Positions 8,824-17,898 of a stretch of 44,934 nt of DNA are shown here, in pieces (within the stretch, counting starts at the first letter, position 1; each line of letters starts with the position of its first letter). A program made the position numbers and the translations under genes. The notes under the pieces are model-generated. The model was given only the letters and a program-made list of their open reading frames with translations, was not told where the DNA came from and made no database searches. The stretch is taken from assembly GCA_945883745.1 (NCBI GenBank), contig CAMCYH010000010.1, positions 1 through 44,934 on the forward strand. Reading direction: 5' to 3'. The stretch is from Candidatus Kuenenia stuttgartensis (GTDB taxonomy: Bacteria; Planctomycetota; Planctomycetia; Pirellulales; UBA1268).

Positions 8824-9264
8824 CTATCTCGGCGACAGGCCGGCCTCGCCGCGGACATACTTGTGGCACTGAACGCACTTCATCGTGACTTCCATCCAGG
8901 CCAGCGTCGCACCATCAAGATTCTCCTCGCGAGCGGCATTTTTGAGTGATTCGCACGAACGGCGAAATTCGGCGCTTTGCCGCGCATACTCCACCGTCTG
9001 AAGCACCTGCCAACTGGACGCCTGGCTGGCGATGGCAAGTTCCTGAGCGGCTCTTTGAATCATTACGAACTCGCCAAGCGACAGCCCTTCGAGCACCTCC
9101 TGGGCATGCTTCAGTTTCGCCCGCATGAACGGAGCCACCTCATCGGGCCGCGGTGCTACCGGCTCATCGGCACGATTGGATGCCATGGCGACGATCGCGA
9201 GAACGACCGCCCCACTAGTCGACCAAGCCCAGGTCTTCGTTGTAGCCTTCCTGAACCACCGCAT
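8824..9264 (-). CDS. Cytochrome c-prime-like c-type cytochrome
   Basis: This 146-residue protein has an N-terminal signal or anchor helix (about residues 12-30) and an all-helical body. A single heme-attachment motif CVQCH (about residues 130-134) near the C-terminus is followed by KYVRG. A C-terminal CxxCH in a four-helix protein is typical of cytochrome c-prime, which acts in the periplasm in electron transfer or NO binding. AGGAG lies 5 bases before the ATG at 9264; a GTG at 9270 is a weaker choice. It overlaps the upstream hemerythrin-like gene by 50 bases, so the two are coupled and both may handle gases or redox. Confidence 0.75.
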   Translation of the reverse strand: MRWFRKATTKTWAWSTSGAVVLAIVAMASNRADEPVAPRPDEVAPFMRAKLKHAQEVLEGLSLGEFVMIQRAAQELAIASQASSWQVLQTVEYARQSAEFRRSCESLKNAAREENLDGATLAWMEVTMKCVQCHKYVRGEAGLSPR

Positions 9265-9676
9265 TTTCACTCCTCTCGTGGGCCGTCATGTGGGCCGCGA
9301 AGCCAGCGAAGGCCTGCCCTGCCTGCTGCCAGGCCATCGCCGACAGCGTGGATGATGACAGGGAGGCAATGATTGTGTCGAGTTCCGCCAGGAGTGTCGG
9401 ATGCTGGGCGACAATGGCAGCCATCGCTGGCCCGAGTCGTGGCATCCTGGCCACAGATTCTTCGAGGAAGCCGCCCTGCTCCTCCAGCAGGAAATGCTCC
9501 TGAAGGTGGTCGCGGAGTGAGGAAAGGCATGCCTGCAGGGCGGCACGTTCCGCGGGGTGTGGCGGAGCCTCTGCGGCAAAGGTCCGTCGGGCGGTCGTGA
9601 GCCGATTGAAAAGATCCTGGTGCTCCGCCAACACATGACCCAGGATCACAGGATCACAACGATCGATTGAGGCCAT
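9215..9676 (-). CDS. Hemerythrin HHE-domain protein
   Basis: This 153-residue cytoplasmic four-helix protein has the hemerythrin histidine/glutamate pattern: AEHQDLF, LRDHLQEHFLLEEQ, AQHPTLLAEL and HMTAHERSENAVVQ. These residues would bind a diiron centre that carries or senses O2, NO or reactive oxygen. GGAGAG is 5 bases upstream of the ATG at 9676. A longer reading frame upstream to 9802 lacks support and has a low-complexity N-terminus. The 50-base overlap with the downstream cytochrome gene suggests joint expression. Exact substrate unknown. Confidence 0.75.
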   Translation of the reverse strand: MASIDRCDPVILGHVLAEHQDLFNRLTTARRTFAAEAPPHPAERAALQACLSSLRDHLQEHFLLEEQGGFLEESVARMPRLGPAMAAIVAQHPTLLAELDTIIASLSSSTLSAMAWQQAGQAFAGFAAHMTAHERSENAVVQEGYNEDLGLVD

Positions 9677-9861
9677 CAGAACTCTCCAAGTGACGAGCCA
9701 GGAAAATCGTACGGCTGACTGGTGAACTGGGCTGGGGGAGGTGTTTTCGTCGTGAACCAAGGGGGTGGGCGTTCTGGACACATCTTGCGGTAGGGTGAAC
9801 AACGCTGCGTGGGGTATAACGCTGGTTCAAGCGATTGCCGTCTGCTTCCAGGAGTGTTTGC

Positions 9862-11418
9862 ATGCCCGCCTTGCTTCGTTTGCTCGCCGTTGGCGTCATG
9901 GTTGCCCTTATGCTCGGCTGGATAGGCCGAGAGGCTGCCGCCCAGCAGGTGGCGGTGGAGGAGTTCACGCTCCCCAATGGCATGCAGTTTCTGCTCGTGC
10001 CCCGCTCTGACCAGCCCAACGTGGTGAGCGCCGGATGGGTGGCCCGCGTCGGGAGCGTCAATGAGCGGCCGGGCATCACCGGCATCAGCCACTTCTTCGA
10101 GCACATGATGTTCAAGGGCACCGACACGATCGGCACCCGTGACCCTGACAAGGATGCCCGGTATCGTGCCGAACAGAAAGCGATCCGCGATGAGATCAAT
10201 CGGCTCGTCTGGACCGGGCAATACGAGCGGTTCCTCCGGGGAGAGATCGACGACCCGTGGGATCCCACCAACGACACGCAGGAATTGCGGGTGCTCCGCG
10301 GCAAACTCGACATGCTCATTCGCGCCCAGCAGGGGCGCGGCGAGGCCGGCCCTGAGGCGGCCACGATCGTGAAGGACGAATTTGACCAGGTCTACACGAA
10401 GGCCGGTGGTAGCGGCATGAATGCCTTCACGAGCTATGACCTCACCTGCTACTTCATCACGGTGCCGAGCAACAAGCTCGAGCTTTGGACGTGGATGGAG
10501 AGTGACCGTCTCCACGACAGCGTGTTCCGCGAGTTCTTTTCAGAACGGGACGTCGTCCACGAGGAACGGCGGCTGCGGACCGACAGCACGCCGACGGGCC
10601 GCTTCCAGGAACAGTTCGACTCGATGTTTTGGGCCTCGTGCGGATATGCCTGGCCGGTGATTGGCTGGCCAAGTGACTTGAACAGCTACACGACGGAGCA
10701 GGCACAGGAGTACTGGAACATCTACTACCGCCCCGGCAACCTGTTTGGCATCGTGGTCGGCGACTTCGATCCCGCGGAAGCCAAGGAGTTGATTACCCGG
10801 TATTTCTCGCGGCTCGCGCCGGGTGCCGAGGAGCCGCCCCCGGTGGTGACGCTCGAGGTGGAGCAGCTTGCCGAGCAGAGAATGAACGCCGCAGGCGACG
10901 TACCGCCATCGGTCGAGGTGCGGTACCACACCGTGCCCGCTGGTCACATCGACAGTTATCCACTCGATATCCTCGCCGAGATCTTCAACGAGCGAACCGG
11001 TCGCCTCTACACAGGGCTTGTCGAGGGGAGGGGCATCGCCGCCACCGCGCGGGCGTCGAGCGACACGCGGAAGTACGCCGGTCTCTTTGCGTTCGAGGCG
11101 CAGGCACGGGGCGAGGCGACGCCTGAACAGCTCGAGCAGGCCTGGTACGAAGAGTTGGCAAAACTGCAGGAGGCCGATGTGTCGGAGCGGGAGCTGCGAA
11201 AGGTGAAGAATCGGATCGCGGCCGACAACTACCGGCGGCTGGAAAACAATATGTCGCTCTTGATCCAGCTGGCCTTCGCCGAGACCTTGCTCGACTGGCG
11301 GGAGATCAACGAGGGGCCGGCGAAGTACGAGGCCGTCACCGCGGCCGACATCCGCCGCGTGGCCACCGAGTATTTCAGGCCGACCAACCGCAGCGTCGCC
11401 ACCTACATCCGCCAGTAG
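9862..11418 (+). CDS. M16 zinc metalloprotease (active subunit)
   Basis: This 518-residue secreted protease has a signal peptide (about residues 1-27, ending AAAQ) and the inverted zinc motif HFFEH at 77-81. The third zinc ligand is likely in the ERDVVHEERR segment about 80 residues later. The C-terminal half carries the second M16 fold. M16 proteins (pitrilysin/insulinase/processing peptidase) degrade peptides in a closed chamber and in bacteria often work as an active/inactive pair. The next gene encodes the inactive partner, 59 bases downstream. AGGAG is 7 bases before the ATG at 9862; an earlier ATG at 9835 is unlikely. Confidence 0.88.
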   Translation: MPALLRLLAVGVMVALMLGWIGREAAAQQVAVEEFTLPNGMQFLLVPRSDQPNVVSAGWVARVGSVNERPGITGISHFFEHMMFKGTDTIGTRDPDKDARYRAEQKAIRDEINRLVWTGQYERFLRGEIDDPWDPTNDTQELRVLRGKLDMLIRAQQGRGEAGPEAATIVKDEFDQVYTKAGGSGMNAFTSYDLTCYFITVPSNKLELWTWMESDRLHDSVFREFFSERDVVHEERRLRTDSTPTGRFQEQFDSMFWASCGYAWPVIGWPSDLNSYTTEQAQEYWNIYYRPGNLFGIVVGDFDPAEAKELITRYFSRLAPGAEEPPPVVTLEVEQLAEQRMNAAGDVPPSVEVRYHTVPAGHIDSYPLDILAEIFNERTGRLYTGLVEGRGIAATARASSDTRKYAGLFAFEAQARGEATPEQLEQAWYEELAKLQEADVSERELRKVKNRIAADNYRRLENNMSLLIQLAFAETLLDWREINEGPAKYEAVTAADIRRVATEYFRPTNRSVATYIRQ

Positions 11419-11477
11419 GCCAGGCTTCAGCCTGTCACGTTCCCACGTCGTTTTCTTCGCTCCGGAGTTTCTGCCTC

Positions 11478-13046
11478 ATGAATACCCGCCTCCTCTCGAT
11501 CCTGCTGGCTATCGGCATCATCGGCCTGCTGGCACTGGCCTCGCGGCAGGAGGCCGACAAGCCGGCAGCCCAGGCTGAACGGACCGCGCGGGCCGAGGCG
11601 GTCGCGGCCCTGGAGATCCCGACGCGGCCGGAAGAGATTGCGTTTGAGCCACTTGCTTTCGAGCCACCCGCTGCGGCCTCGTTTCGCCGGCAGCTGGCCG
11701 ATGGCACCGTCGTCTATCTTGCCCCGTCCCGGGAGTTTCCGTTGGTAAACCTCGTCATGACGTTCAAAGGGGGCAGTTCACTCGACCCGGTCGACCTGCC
11801 GGGGCTGGCATCGATGACCGCCGGGCTCGTGCGGGAGGGAGGAGCCGAGGGCATGCCGCCGGCTGAGTTTGACGAGACGCTCGATTTCCTCGCCACAGAG
11901 GTGTCGGTGAATGCCAACGACACGTTCACGACGGCCACGATGAACTGTCTCAAGAGCAACCTCGACGAGAGCCTGAAACTCTTCATGGCCATGCTACGGA
12001 CTCCCGCCTTCGATGCCGGGCGACTTGAGACCACGAAGGCTCGTCTCACTGAATCGCTCAAGCAGAGGAATGACGACGCCAGTTCGATCCTGGGCCGTGA
12101 GTGGAAGCGGCTGCTGTACGGACCGGAGCACTTTGAAGGCTCCCAGCCCACGGCGGCGACCGTGGCGGCCATCGATCGTGATCGGCTCCTCGACATGCAC
12201 CAGTCGATCTTCCATCCCGGGAACATGATCATCGCCGTGTCGGGCGACTTCGACGAGCAGGACATGCTCACCCGGCTGGAGGGGGCGGTCGCGGGCTGGG
12301 AGCGTCGGGAAAGAGCTCCTGATCCCGTCCCGCCTGAGACCGTGCTCGAGCCGGGCCTGTATCACGTGCCGAAGGATATCCCGCAGGGGAAGGTGGTGAT
12401 GGGCCTGCGATCGATCAAGCGGGACGACCCCGACCTGATTCCGTTTCTCCTGCTCGACGAGATTCTCGGCGCCGGTGGCTTCACCAGTCGCCTGATGCAG
12501 CAGGTGCGGAGCAACGAGGGCCTTGCCTACTCGGTCCGATCGACCGTGACGCCGAAGGTCTATTACCCCGGCGACTTCCGGGCCGGCTTCGAGAGCAAAA
12601 ACGCGACGGTCGCCTTGGCCACGAAGATCGTGCTTGACGAGATCGGCAAGGTGCGAGACGAACTCGTGACCGAAGACGAACTGGAGACGGCCAAGCAGAG
12701 CCTGATCGAGACCTTTCCGCGGCAGTTCGAGAGCAAGCCGCAGATGCTGCGGGTGTTTGTCAACGACGAGTGGACCGGGCGGGCTGCCGACTACTGGCAG
12801 ACATTTCGTGACAAGGTGAAGGCGGTCACCCGTGAGGATCTGCAGCGGGTGGCGCGGAAGCACGTCGATCCCGCGAAGATGGCGATCCTCGTCGTCGGTG
12901 ATTGGGATGCGATCGCCCCGGGTGATCTCGAAAAGCGGGCCAGCATGGAAGAGTTTTTCGACGGCAAGGTCACCCATCTTCCACTGCGTGATCCGCTGAC
13001 GCTCGAACCATTGCCGGAGACGGCAGCACCTGCGACGGGGCCATGA
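11478..13046 (+). CDS. M16 family protein, inactive partner
   Basis: This 522-residue protein has an N-terminal membrane anchor or signal (about residues 4-22). The first M16 domain reads LPGLASMTAGLVREGG where the active enzyme has HxxEH, so zinc binding and catalysis are lost. The second domain has the family phrase FTSRLMQQVRSNEGLAYSV. Catalytically dead M16 subunits typically pair with an active one to shape the chamber and bind substrate; the gene just upstream fits that role. GGAG lies 10 bases before the ATG. Its stop overlaps the methyltransferase start (ATGA), which suggests one operon. Confidence 0.87.
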   Translation: MNTRLLSILLAIGIIGLLALASRQEADKPAAQAERTARAEAVAALEIPTRPEEIAFEPLAFEPPAAASFRRQLADGTVVYLAPSREFPLVNLVMTFKGGSSLDPVDLPGLASMTAGLVREGGAEGMPPAEFDETLDFLATEVSVNANDTFTTATMNCLKSNLDESLKLFMAMLRTPAFDAGRLETTKARLTESLKQRNDDASSILGREWKRLLYGPEHFEGSQPTAATVAAIDRDRLLDMHQSIFHPGNMIIAVSGDFDEQDMLTRLEGAVAGWERRERAPDPVPPETVLEPGLYHVPKDIPQGKVVMGLRSIKRDDPDLIPFLLLDEILGAGGFTSRLMQQVRSNEGLAYSVRSTVTPKVYYPGDFRAGFESKNATVALATKIVLDEIGKVRDELVTEDELETAKQSLIETFPRQFESKPQMLRVFVNDEWTGRAADYWQTFRDKVKAVTREDLQRVARKHVDPAKMAILVVGDWDAIAPGDLEKRASMEEFFDGKVTHLPLRDPLTLEPLPETAAPATGP

Positions 13047-14107
13047 CCGAAGGCGTCGAGCAACTCCCGCCGCGGCCTGCCGAGGCCCATGCCCTTGCGA
13101 TCGCCAGCGGCCTCCCCGGCACCCGCATCATCACGACGACAGTGGGCCGGGCCCAGGCAGCACGTGCTCTTTCGGTCGAGCGGCCGACCGCTCGCGTGGT
13201 TACGTGGTTTCTCGATCGTCACCAGTATGGCCTCGCCGTCACGGCGTGGGGTGAGCCGTCCGCCGGACTTTCGGCCGCCTGTTCCGCCGACATGCCACCC
13301 GGGCCGTACGACCTCGCCGTCATTCCGCTCACCAAAAATGGCGAGGCCGAGTTGACCCGCGAGATCATCCAGCAGGCACTCGTTCAGCTCGCGGTCGGCG
13401 GACGGCTGGTGACCGCGATCGACAATCCACGAGACACCTGGCTCCACGAGCAGTTGGCGGCGACGGGGGAGACGGTGCGGGTGCGGAAGCCTGAGGGGGC
13501 GAAGCCCCAGACCATCGGCTACATCGTGGAGAAGACTCGCGAGCTGACTAAGGTGCGCGACTTTTCCTGCGAGGTCGTGTTTCGTGACCGCGACCGGGTG
13601 CTGACAGCCTTCACGCGGCCGGGCGTGTTTGCCCACCGACGGATCGACCCCGGCGCCCGTCACCTCCTGAACGCCGTGGATGTCGCCCCTGAGTCACACG
13701 TGCTCGACATCGGCTGCGGGTCTGGCTGCGTGGCGCTGGGTATCGCGGCCCGCGACGAGAGCGTGCAGGTGCGTGCGATCGACTCGTCCGCCCGGGCCGT
13801 CGAGTGCACCCGCCGCGGTGCCGAGGCGAACGGCCTGCCGAACATCACCGTAGCGCTCGAGGCGGGGGGCGATGTGCCCGATCCAGGTGCCTTCGACCTG
13901 GTGCTGGCAAACCCCCCGTACTACGCCGACTTTCGCATCGCGGAGCTCTTCATTGACGCTGCCTGGCGGGCGCTGGCCCCCGGCGGCACGCTTCTCGTCG
14001 TCACGAAACAGCCGACGTGGTATCTCGAGCGGCTCCCCCAGTCGTGGAACGACGTCGCCCGCGAAGAGGTGAAGACCTATCACCTCATTGAGGCGATCAG
14101 AGGCTGA
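13043..14107 (+). CDS. RsmC/RlmG-like SAM-dependent methyltransferase
   Basis: This 354-residue protein is built of two Rossmann-like halves, as in the RsmC and RlmG rRNA guanine-N2 methyltransferases. The N-terminal half lacks the SAM motif. The C-terminal half has motif I DIGCGSG at 222-228 and the target-base motif NPPY at 290-293. The likely reaction is m2G formation in ribosomal RNA, but which site (16S G1207 or 23S G1835) cannot be told from the sequence. It overlaps the preceding protease gene by four bases (ATGA) and is probably co-transcribed with the M16 pair. Confidence 0.8.
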   Translation: MTEGVEQLPPRPAEAHALAIASGLPGTRIITTTVGRAQAARALSVERPTARVVTWFLDRHQYGLAVTAWGEPSAGLSAACSADMPPGPYDLAVIPLTKNGEAELTREIIQQALVQLAVGGRLVTAIDNPRDTWLHEQLAATGETVRVRKPEGAKPQTIGYIVEKTRELTKVRDFSCEVVFRDRDRVLTAFTRPGVFAHRRIDPGARHLLNAVDVAPESHVLDIGCGSGCVALGIAARDESVQVRAIDSSARAVECTRRGAEANGLPNITVALEAGGDVPDPGAFDLVLANPPYYADFRIAELFIDAAWRALAPGGTLLVVTKQPTWYLERLPQSWNDVAREEVKTYHLIEAIRG

Positions 14108-14112
14108 GGCGG

Positions 14113-15246
14113 TCAGGCCTCCACATGCACGACCTTCGCGGGCGGGAAGCCGTTGAAGTGGGTGCTGCTGGCGGCTGAATACGCCCCGATATTTTCACTG
14201 TAGAGGTAGTCGCCGATCTCGAGGTCGGGCAACTGCTCGGCAAGGCTGATCGTGTCGAGAGCGTCACAGGTCGGGCCGAAGACGGCGCAGAGCTGCTTTG
14301 GTCCCTTCTTGAAGCTCTTCATGCGGTACGTGCAATGGTCGAAGATCACGCCAGAATAGGTGTGGTAGACGCCGTCGTCGACGTAGTAACAGACTTTATC
14401 GTTGCGGAACGCCTTGCCGATGATCTTCGAGACGGCGTGGCCCGCCGATGCCACCAGAAATCGCCCCGGCTCGGCGAGGATCTCGATCTCCTTAGGGAAA
14501 AGGCGGTCGAGCTCATGGTTGATTTTCTTGGCAAGCTTGCTGAATTTCGGCACCGACTCGTCATACGCCGCCGGAAAGCCGCCACCGATGTCGAGCAGTT
14601 TGAGGGTGAACCCGCGCGACTTCGCCTCGGCGAAGATGTTCGCGCAGAGGTTGATCGCCTGAATGTAATTCTCCGGATTGGTGCACTGGCTGCCGACGTG
14701 AAACGACAGCCCTTCCACCACCAGGTCATGGTCATGGGCATACTTGATGAGGTCGACCGCTTCACCTGGGAGGGCACCGAATTTGCTCGAGAGCTCCACC
14801 ATGGAACCGGTGTTTGGCACGCGGAGTCGCAGAGCCAGGCCGGCGTGCGGCGCGTGCTTGGCGATCTTCTTCACCTCCTCGTGATTGTCGTAGGTGACCA
14901 GCGGCTTGTAGCGGTCGAGCTCGTGAAGGGTCTCGATCGGCTTGATCGGATTGGCGTAGATGATCTTGTCCCAGATGAAATCCTGGCGGGCCTTGGCGGA
15001 AAGTTTCCTGATGTTTTCGTGGACCGTGTGGAACTCTTGCATGCTGGCGACGTCGAAACTCCCGCCAAGCTCGTAGAACGTCTTCACGATCGCCGGATCA
15101 CTGTTGACCTTGACGGCGTAGTAGATCTGCACGCGAGGAAAGTGCTTGCGGAAGAGGGCATAGTTTTTCCTCAGTTCGGCGTGGTCGACGACGAAGAGGG
15201 GCGTGCCATGTTTCTTGGCGAGGTCGAGGAGGGTTTTCTGGTTCAT
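14113..15246 (-). CDS. Ornithine/lysine-type PLP-dependent decarboxylase
   Basis: This 377-residue fold-type III decarboxylase matches the eukaryote-like ornithine decarboxylase family. YAVKVNS at 43-49 gives the PLP lysine (Lys46). FHVGSQ, LLDIGGGFP and EPGRF form the PLP phosphate site, and GPTCDALD places the catalytic Cys at 327. It should decarboxylate ornithine (or lysine) to putrescine (or cadaverine). The homospermidine synthase gene lies 210 bases upstream on the same strand, so putrescine is the likely product. It converges on the methyltransferase gene with only 5 bases between. The ornithine preference is inferred from context. Confidence 0.87.
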   Translation of the reverse strand: MNQKTLLDLAKKHGTPLFVVDHAELRKNYALFRKHFPRVQIYYAVKVNSDPAIVKTFYELGGSFDVASMQEFHTVHENIRKLSAKARQDFIWDKIIYANPIKPIETLHELDRYKPLVTYDNHEEVKKIAKHAPHAGLALRLRVPNTGSMVELSSKFGALPGEAVDLIKYAHDHDLVVEGLSFHVGSQCTNPENYIQAINLCANIFAEAKSRGFTLKLLDIGGGFPAAYDESVPKFSKLAKKINHELDRLFPKEIEILAEPGRFLVASAGHAVSKIIGKAFRNDKVCYYVDDGVYHTYSGVIFDHCTYRMKSFKKGPKQLCAVFGPTCDALDTISLAEQLPDLEIGDYLYSENIGAYSAASSTHFNGFPPAKVVHVEA

Positions 15247-15426
15247 TTTTCACAACGTCCGAGGTGCTGGGCGCCGGGACGGCAGAAGGTTCGTCGCGGA
15301 GAAACTTCCTCGCTTGCACGTTGCAGAGTGGGTTCTCTCCGCCTGCGGCTCGAAAGTTCCTAACGCTCTTCACGCTTCCGCCGATCCCGGCTTACGGTGA
15401 ACAGTGGGGCAGATCGAAGTGGGGCA

Positions 15427-15443
15427 ATTTCACTCAGTGAAAT
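15427..15443. promoter_or_regulatory. Perfect palindrome between homospermidine synthase and decarboxylase genes
   Basis: ATTTCACT and AGTGAAAT flank a single C, a perfect palindrome 14 bases after the synthase stop codon and about 180 bases before the decarboxylase start. It could be an operator for the decarboxylase or a small attenuating hairpin; no T-run follows. Confidence 0.35.
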
Positions 15444-15456
15444 AAGTCTCTCCCCG

Positions 15457-16917
15457 TCAGTCTCCGTCGGTGAGCAGGAAGTTTTTGAATTGCCAGGGGT
15501 CGCTCGGGTCGATGGCGGGGCGATTATAGCCGCGGAAGGCGTTGGTGTAGTTCTTCAGTGGCGTCCAGTCACTTTGCACCGAGATGAACTTGCCGAGGTA
15601 GGGCTTGGCAATGCCGAGGACATAATCATGAGGCAGGTCATCGGGGAGGTTTACCCCCTTATCCGGATTTTCAATCATCCACATGCAGGCAGCGACGACA
15701 GAAATCGCGACCTGCATGGTCGTGGCGTTCTGGTGGGGCACCAGCCGCCGTGACTCCTCGATCGAGAGGGCTGTGCCGCACCACCACGAGTCGAGTGGAT
15801 GGCCCATCACGAGGGCCCCGAGGGTGTCGGAACCGCTGGTGATCTCGTCAGTCATGATGCGATGCTTCGGCTGCAGGCGGTAGTCGTTGCCGCGCAGTTC
15901 CCAGAGACTGGCGATGGCGGCGTCACACGGGCAGTAGGCATAGTGCACCGTGGGGCGGTAGATCGTGGTGCCCGATCCGTCCCGCACCGACAATTTTTCT
16001 GTGATGCTGAACGCCTCGCCGTGACGGACGACCATCCCGATAATCGAGTAACTGGGGACCCATGACACGACCTGAGTATTGATTCCCATGCGGGCCAGGC
16101 AGATCTGGCTCTTGGGGCCGTCGGCATGCTCGTAGGCGAACGGCGGCAGTTCTTTCTCATGTGTTCCCCAGCCCATCTCGGCCGTGGTCGTGCCCTCCTC
16201 GCGGAAACCCTCCACGCTCCAGGTGTTGACGAACTCGTCGACCTCCTTGGGGCGGTCGCTGATCTGCGTGTCCCGTTCGCTGCAGTGGATCACCTTCACG
16301 CCCAATTCATGGGCCAGATGATTGAAGGCGTGATCCTTGGCATGCTGGACGATCCGCTCGGCCTGCTCACCGACAAACTTTTTTTCCTCGAGACAGGCTT
16401 TGGCGATGTCGAGCAGGGCATGCTTGGTGAAGTGGCTGATCAGGCCGGGGTTGGCGCCATGCTCGAGCACAGCCGTGGGCCCGGGGGAATCCCACCCCGC
16501 GGTCATCCGCCGCAGATTCATATGCCGCCAATAGAGCGTCATCTGAGTGGGGGGTGAGTTTTGGGCGTTTTCGTAGGGATCCCACAGTTCCACCGACGTG
16601 TTGAGATAGAGCACGCCGTGGTCATGGCACCACTGCACGATTTCGCAGCAGTCGATGTTCCAGGCGAGATCGATCAGCAAGTCGCCGGCTGACAGGTACT
16701 TGCCGAGCACCGCCCCGAGATTGTCCGGAGTCACCTTGTCGCGGACAAACGTCACGCCTTGGTTGACCCAGGGGGCCAGGGCCGCGTCGTCTGGTTCGAA
16801 GTCGATGATCGTGATGTTCTTCGGTGGGACCTTGATGTGGTCGAGCAGGACTGGGAGCGTGCAGCGGGCGACGAAGCCGAATCCGACAAAGAGAATGCGA
16901 TTGTTAAAAGTCACCAT
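15457..16917 (-). CDS. hss: Homospermidine synthase
   Basis: This 486-residue protein belongs to the saccharopine dehydrogenase-like homospermidine synthase family. These NAD-dependent enzymes condense two putrescines (or putrescine and spermidine) into homospermidine. The Rossmann start is [19 protein letters not shown], and [29 protein letters not shown] and [13 protein letters not shown] stretches match the family. The start is taken at the ATG at 16917, just before the Rossmann strand; the upstream extension is low-complexity and has no support. The decarboxylase supplying putrescine lies just downstream. Together they form a compact homospermidine pathway. Confidence 0.88.
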   Translation of the reverse strand: MVTFNNRILFVGFGFVARCTLPVLLDHIKVPPKNITIIDFEPDDAALAPWVNQGVTFVRDKVTPDNLGAVLGKYLSAGDLLIDLAWNIDCCEIVQWCHDHGVLYLNTSVELWDPYENAQNSPPTQMTLYWRHMNLRRMTAGWDSPGPTAVLEHGANPGLISHFTKHALLDIAKACLEEKKFVGEQAERIVQHAKDHAFNHLAHELGVKVIHCSERDTQISDRPKEVDEFVNTWSVEGFREEGTTTAEMGWGTHEKELPPFAYEHADGPKSQICLARMGINTQVVSWVPSYSIIGMVVRHGEAFSITEKLSVRDGSGTTIYRPTVHYAYCPCDAAIASLWELRGNDYRLQPKHRIMTDEITSGSDTLGALVMGHPLDSWWCGTALSIEESRRLVPHQNATTMQVAISVVAACMWMIENPDKGVNLPDDLPHDYVLGIAKPYLGKFISVQSDWTPLKNYTNAFRGYNRPAIDPSDPWQFKNFLLTDGD

Positions 16918-17068
16918 CGTGGGAAAAGCCGCTCCATATTTTAAGGACGAAACCGGACGCAAGAGTATACGGTCAATGTGGCGAAAAGGGTCGGTGGTTG
17001 CCGAGTTTGTGGTGGCCGCGCGGCAGCCAGCCCCCACCCACCCGCCAGGTGCGACCCCTTCCCGCACC

Positions 17069-17096
17069 CAGCCGCCAGGCGCAAGCCGGCGGGCTG
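17069..17096. repeat. GC-rich intergenic hairpin, possible dispersed repeat
   Basis: CAGCCGCC pairs with GGCGGGCTG apart from a one-base bulge, around a loop AGGCGCAAGCC. It lies in a GC-rich spacer upstream of dtd. The phrase resembles short hairpin repeats common between genes in planctomycete genomes. Only this one full copy is seen here, with related fragments on both sides. Confidence 0.4.
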
Positions 17097-17191
17097 ACGC
17101 GAGAGCCGGCGTTGCCGCATCCCCGGGCTGGCGCCTGGGTCCATGTGGTTGCGGGCACGCTCGATTTGATTCTTCGCACTACACTCTGCCC

Positions 17192-17644
17192 ATGCGAGCA
17201 GTCGTGCAGCGGGTCAGTGAGGCGAGTGTGGCGATCGGCGGCGAGGTCGCCGGACGGATCGGGCGGGGGCTGCTCGTGCTGGTGGGCGTGGAGACGGGTG
17301 ACTCCCGGTCCGATGCCGAGTGGCTGGCGGCAAAAATCATCGCGCTCCGCGTTTTTCCCGACCAGGAGGGAAGGATGAATCACAGCCTTGTGGAGTTGGG
17401 AGGCGACGCTCTCGTCGTGAGCCAGTTCACGCTCCACGCGGGCACGAAGAAGGGCAACCGGCCGAGCTTCGTGCGGGCCGCGCCGCCGGAGGAGGCGGTG
17501 CCACTCTATGAGGGGTTCGTCGCCGAGATCGAGCGCGGCCTGGGGCGGCCCGTGGCCCGTGGCGTGTTTGCCGCCGACATGCAGGTGGCCCTCGTCAATG
17601 ACGGCCCCGTGACGATCATCATCGACTCACGTTCCCGAGAGTGA
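17192..17644 (+). CDS. dtd: D-aminoacyl-tRNA deacylase
   Basis: DTD removes D-amino acids (and glycine from tRNA-Ala) wrongly attached to tRNA. The 150-residue length is typical. The start [13 protein letters not shown] is canonical. SQFTL at 77-81 carries the active-site region, and NDGPVT near the C-terminus is the cross-subunit Gly-cisPro-type motif equivalent. The ATG at 17192 is chosen by homology to the family start; there is no strong ribosome site in front. The gene is divergent from homospermidine synthase and preceded by a GC-rich spacer of about 270 bases. Confidence 0.93.
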   Translation: MRAVVQRVSEASVAIGGEVAGRIGRGLLVLVGVETGDSRSDAEWLAAKIIALRVFPDQEGRMNHSLVELGGDALVVSQFTLHAGTKKGNRPSFVRAAPPEEAVPLYEGFVAEIERGLGRPVARGVFAADMQVALVNDGPVTIIIDSRSRE

Positions 17645-17898
17645 TCGGAAGAAACGAGAGCGGGCACTCCCGATCCAGAATCCCTCTCCCTACCAATTCG
17701 CTGCGTGTCCGGTTCCTGAGCCGCGGAAAGCCGTTGGCGATCAACGGCTTAGCGACCGGGGGTTGTTTTCCATTCGCTGCTTGGGAAAGGTTGTTCCGTT
17801 GTGTCGTCCATCATGGCGGCGCGGGGTGTGGCAATGGATGGCACGAACGAGTTTCCGGACCGCCCTGCTGCGGCCCGCCGAGCAATTGGAGGTGTGCG

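Noticed and set aside
9215..9802. Longer N-terminus for the hemerythrin-like protein
   Set aside because: The extra 42 residues are low in complexity and a good ribosome site sits before the internal ATG at 9676.
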